64,000 bases of DNA from Lota lota (taxonomy: Eukaryota > Chordata > Actinopteri > Gadiformes > Lotidae), in the NCBI GenBank assembly GCA_026745465.1, contig JACYXH010000816.1, positions 137,001-201,000 of the forward strand, in the 5' to 3' direction. The notes below the pieces were generated by a model. That model worked only from the letters and a program-made list of their open reading frames with translations, was not told the DNA's origin and did not search any database. Within the stretch, counting starts at the first letter, position 1. The number at the start of each line of letters is the position of its first letter. Shown here in pieces: positions 41,976 to 64,000 of the stretch. The position numbers and the translations under genes are program-made.

Positions 41976-43689
41976 CACGTTGAACGCAGTTAACTCGTTA
42001 AATGCCAGACATGTAGATATTGCCATGCTTAGAAAGTTGTCGATTCCAAGGACCAACAGGATCTGGACGCCGCCGTGACGTTCCTTTCATATTCGTCATT
42101 CAATTATTATTATTATTTTTGTCAATAGCTCCTTTCCGTTTCACTTTGAGCTAGATTGTAATATGTGGTGTGAATATGTTGCAAATGTCGCCTCGTTTTT
42201 TTTCTCTCCCAACAGTATTACAACAGTATAACAGTATCACACAATTTGCATTGGATTGGCCTCAAAACACTAGAAATATTTAATATCCCCCCACCCAATG
42301 TTCACATGCATTGTTTAGTCAATATCACATGAGTATATATATTTTTTTAGCTAAATTGTATTATGTGGTGTGAATATGTGGACCCTTGTCACTTGTTTTT
42401 CAAAATAACTCCCTCGATTTGGATTGCCCCCCAAAACACTTGGAGGTTTGTTCCGAGGCCAAACCATTCCAAATTCAGGGAGCAATTGGAAATAACGTCA
42501 AATAATGTTCACACCACATTGTCACCTTGTTTGTGTGGAGGGGCAATTAAAAGTTGTGCTTCTGATCACAATAACAGTTGTCAATATTTGTCATCCTGCG
42601 ACTTCAACGAGACTGCACTTGCACACACGGCTGCGTTCACATTTAAGACGACCCCTTAACATGCGCAGGAGAGGCGCATCCCAGCGCGACGTCCAAAGCC
42701 GTTTATTTGCAATACCGTCGAAATAGCTTGCGAAGCTCGGCGAAAAAAAAGCCTTGGACTGTCGCCAAATGGCAAGTCTTCACAAAAGCGTTAATCCGTT
42801 AGAAACCGGTCCTCCTTGCAAGGCGCCATTCTCAGACCTCTTGTACGCCTGGGATCCCTGCTCCATGTAGCTTCACCCACACGCGTAACACAAGCTAACC
42901 GGCCATATCAAGGGACGAGTTGTTACATGCTTTGTATTCAACTGCGAAGCGTTACCGTTCCGATCGAGGGCGCATTTCGCATTAAAGCGTCTTCCGTTAT
43001 CTGCGCAGTCTCACTTACAATCCGCTATAATCGTATTCAGCGTACCAAACCCATCATGTATGAATGACGATGAAAGGCTGTGCTGAAAATACAATACCTT
43101 TAAAGTACATGGAAAGAATTATTTTGTCTTACCAGTATGATATAAATGTTGTCAGGACAACGCCAACGGCATCACCGAACTACCAAGGATCTCCAACTCG
43201 TTCGGGCTTCACACAGCCTGCGTTTCAGCTAATCAACGCCCATGGCGCCGCTTCGCTTCCGTTACTTTGGCTCCACAATAAAAGCCAGCCCTCTTCATTT
43301 TTTATTTGCCGTTATCAACGTGACCGCTTTGCATGATCACAATAAAACCATTCACCCCAGAGCCATGACCGACTGGACCGCTGGTCAGAGAAAAGGGGTT
43401 ATAAAAGAAGAAAAAGATGTAAAATGTAACTAATATAAATGTTTATTTTGAGAGTTGAAATATGTTGTGCACATATTTACGAAGTTGAAACCTTGTGGTG
43501 CAAATTCCCCGGACAACATCTCTCATCAGCTGTGTCGTAAAGTCAATCGTAGCTACTTAAATACACACAAGTGACTTTAACACACAATTTTAGCACACAG
43601 GACATACAATCTTCACCATTTGCACAACTCCGTTCACCAATTGTTTTACTGTCGACGACCCAGCCGTGCGGAGTTTTAGACATGATGCT
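41976..43689. other. Intergenic DNA between polr1a and st3gal5
   Basis: AT-rich sequence with a GC-richer stretch around 42640-43010 that contains several CpGs, a possible promoter region for st3gal5. I see no gene or transposon here. Confidence 0.4.
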
Positions 43690-43905
43690 GTGTGGCCTCT
43701 CTGTGGCCGCTGTGTGGCCTCTTGTGTGGCCTCTGTGTATCCTCTGTGTATCCTCTGTATGGCCGCTGTGTGGCCTCTTGTGTGGCCTCTGTGTGGCCTC
43801 TGTATGGCCGCTGTGTGGCCTCTGTGTGGCCTCTTGTGTGGCCTCTGTGTATCCTCTGTGTATCCTCTGTATGGCCGCTGTGTGGCCTCTTGTGTGGCCG
43901 CTGGT
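43690..43905. repeat. Minisatellite in the polr1a 3' UTR
   Basis: Nested units made of tgtggcctct, gtatcctctgt and gtatggccgc. The array starts 5 bp beyond the polr1a stop codon (43912-43910), so any normal 3' UTR must run through all of it. Confidence 0.9.
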
Positions 43906-43909
43906 CATC

Positions 43910-64000
<20,091 letters not shown>

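Noticed and set aside
42660-42725. Plus-strand MRRRGASQ as an st3gal5 start
   Set aside because: It lies on the wrong strand; the resemblance to M-R-R is chance.

Overview
The window is vertebrate nuclear DNA, almost certainly from a teleost fish. The evidence is short introns with GT-AG borders, a Tc1-type transposon typical of fish, fish-type LINE remnants, and four recognisable vertebrate genes, all on the minus strand. Simple-sequence and minisatellite DNA is extraordinarily dense: more than ten dinucleotide arrays exceed 100 bp. Such density is known from gadiform (cod-like) genomes, but naming that order is only an inference.

Layout from low to high coordinates: (1) 955-6436 (or 6653), cenpu, a centromere/kinetochore protein, 12 coding exons, complete, with a cell-cycle-type promoter near 6.8 kb. 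(2) 9234-21890, acsl1, long-chain acyl-CoA synthetase, 19 exon positions giving 698 codons, with one exon duplicated as two alternative 'gate' exons and a probable 5' untranslated exon near 26.9 kb. (3) 27.1-30.0 kb, intergenic DNA with a degraded LINE and a hAT-type MITE. (4) 30018-41720, st3gal5, GM3 synthase, 7 coding exons, 360 codons; an intron carries a frameshifted Tc1 element, a Gypsy protease fragment and an antisense LINE remnant. (5) 43910-64000, polr1a, the largest subunit of RNA polymerase I; the last 25 exons are present and the 5' part lies beyond the right edge.

The gene order joins two blocks known from human: CENPU-ACSL1 (4q35) and ST3GAL5-POLR1A (2p11). The four genes share no pathway. 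All exon borders were placed by hand: reading frames close across every junction and the products match the families from end to end.

The most unusual features are: a 64/65-bp minisatellite in acsl1 that has copied an exon's 3' end and its 5' splice site eight extra times; tandem 26-codon acsl1 gate exons, both of the tyrosine type, separated by a 195-nt intron that is mostly TG repeat; a two-copy element in st3gal5 in which one copy has amplified a 22-bp unit about 19-fold and holds four perfect hairpins; and splice sites embedded in repeats in acsl1 and polr1a. I found no tRNA, rRNA, CRISPR or viral gene.
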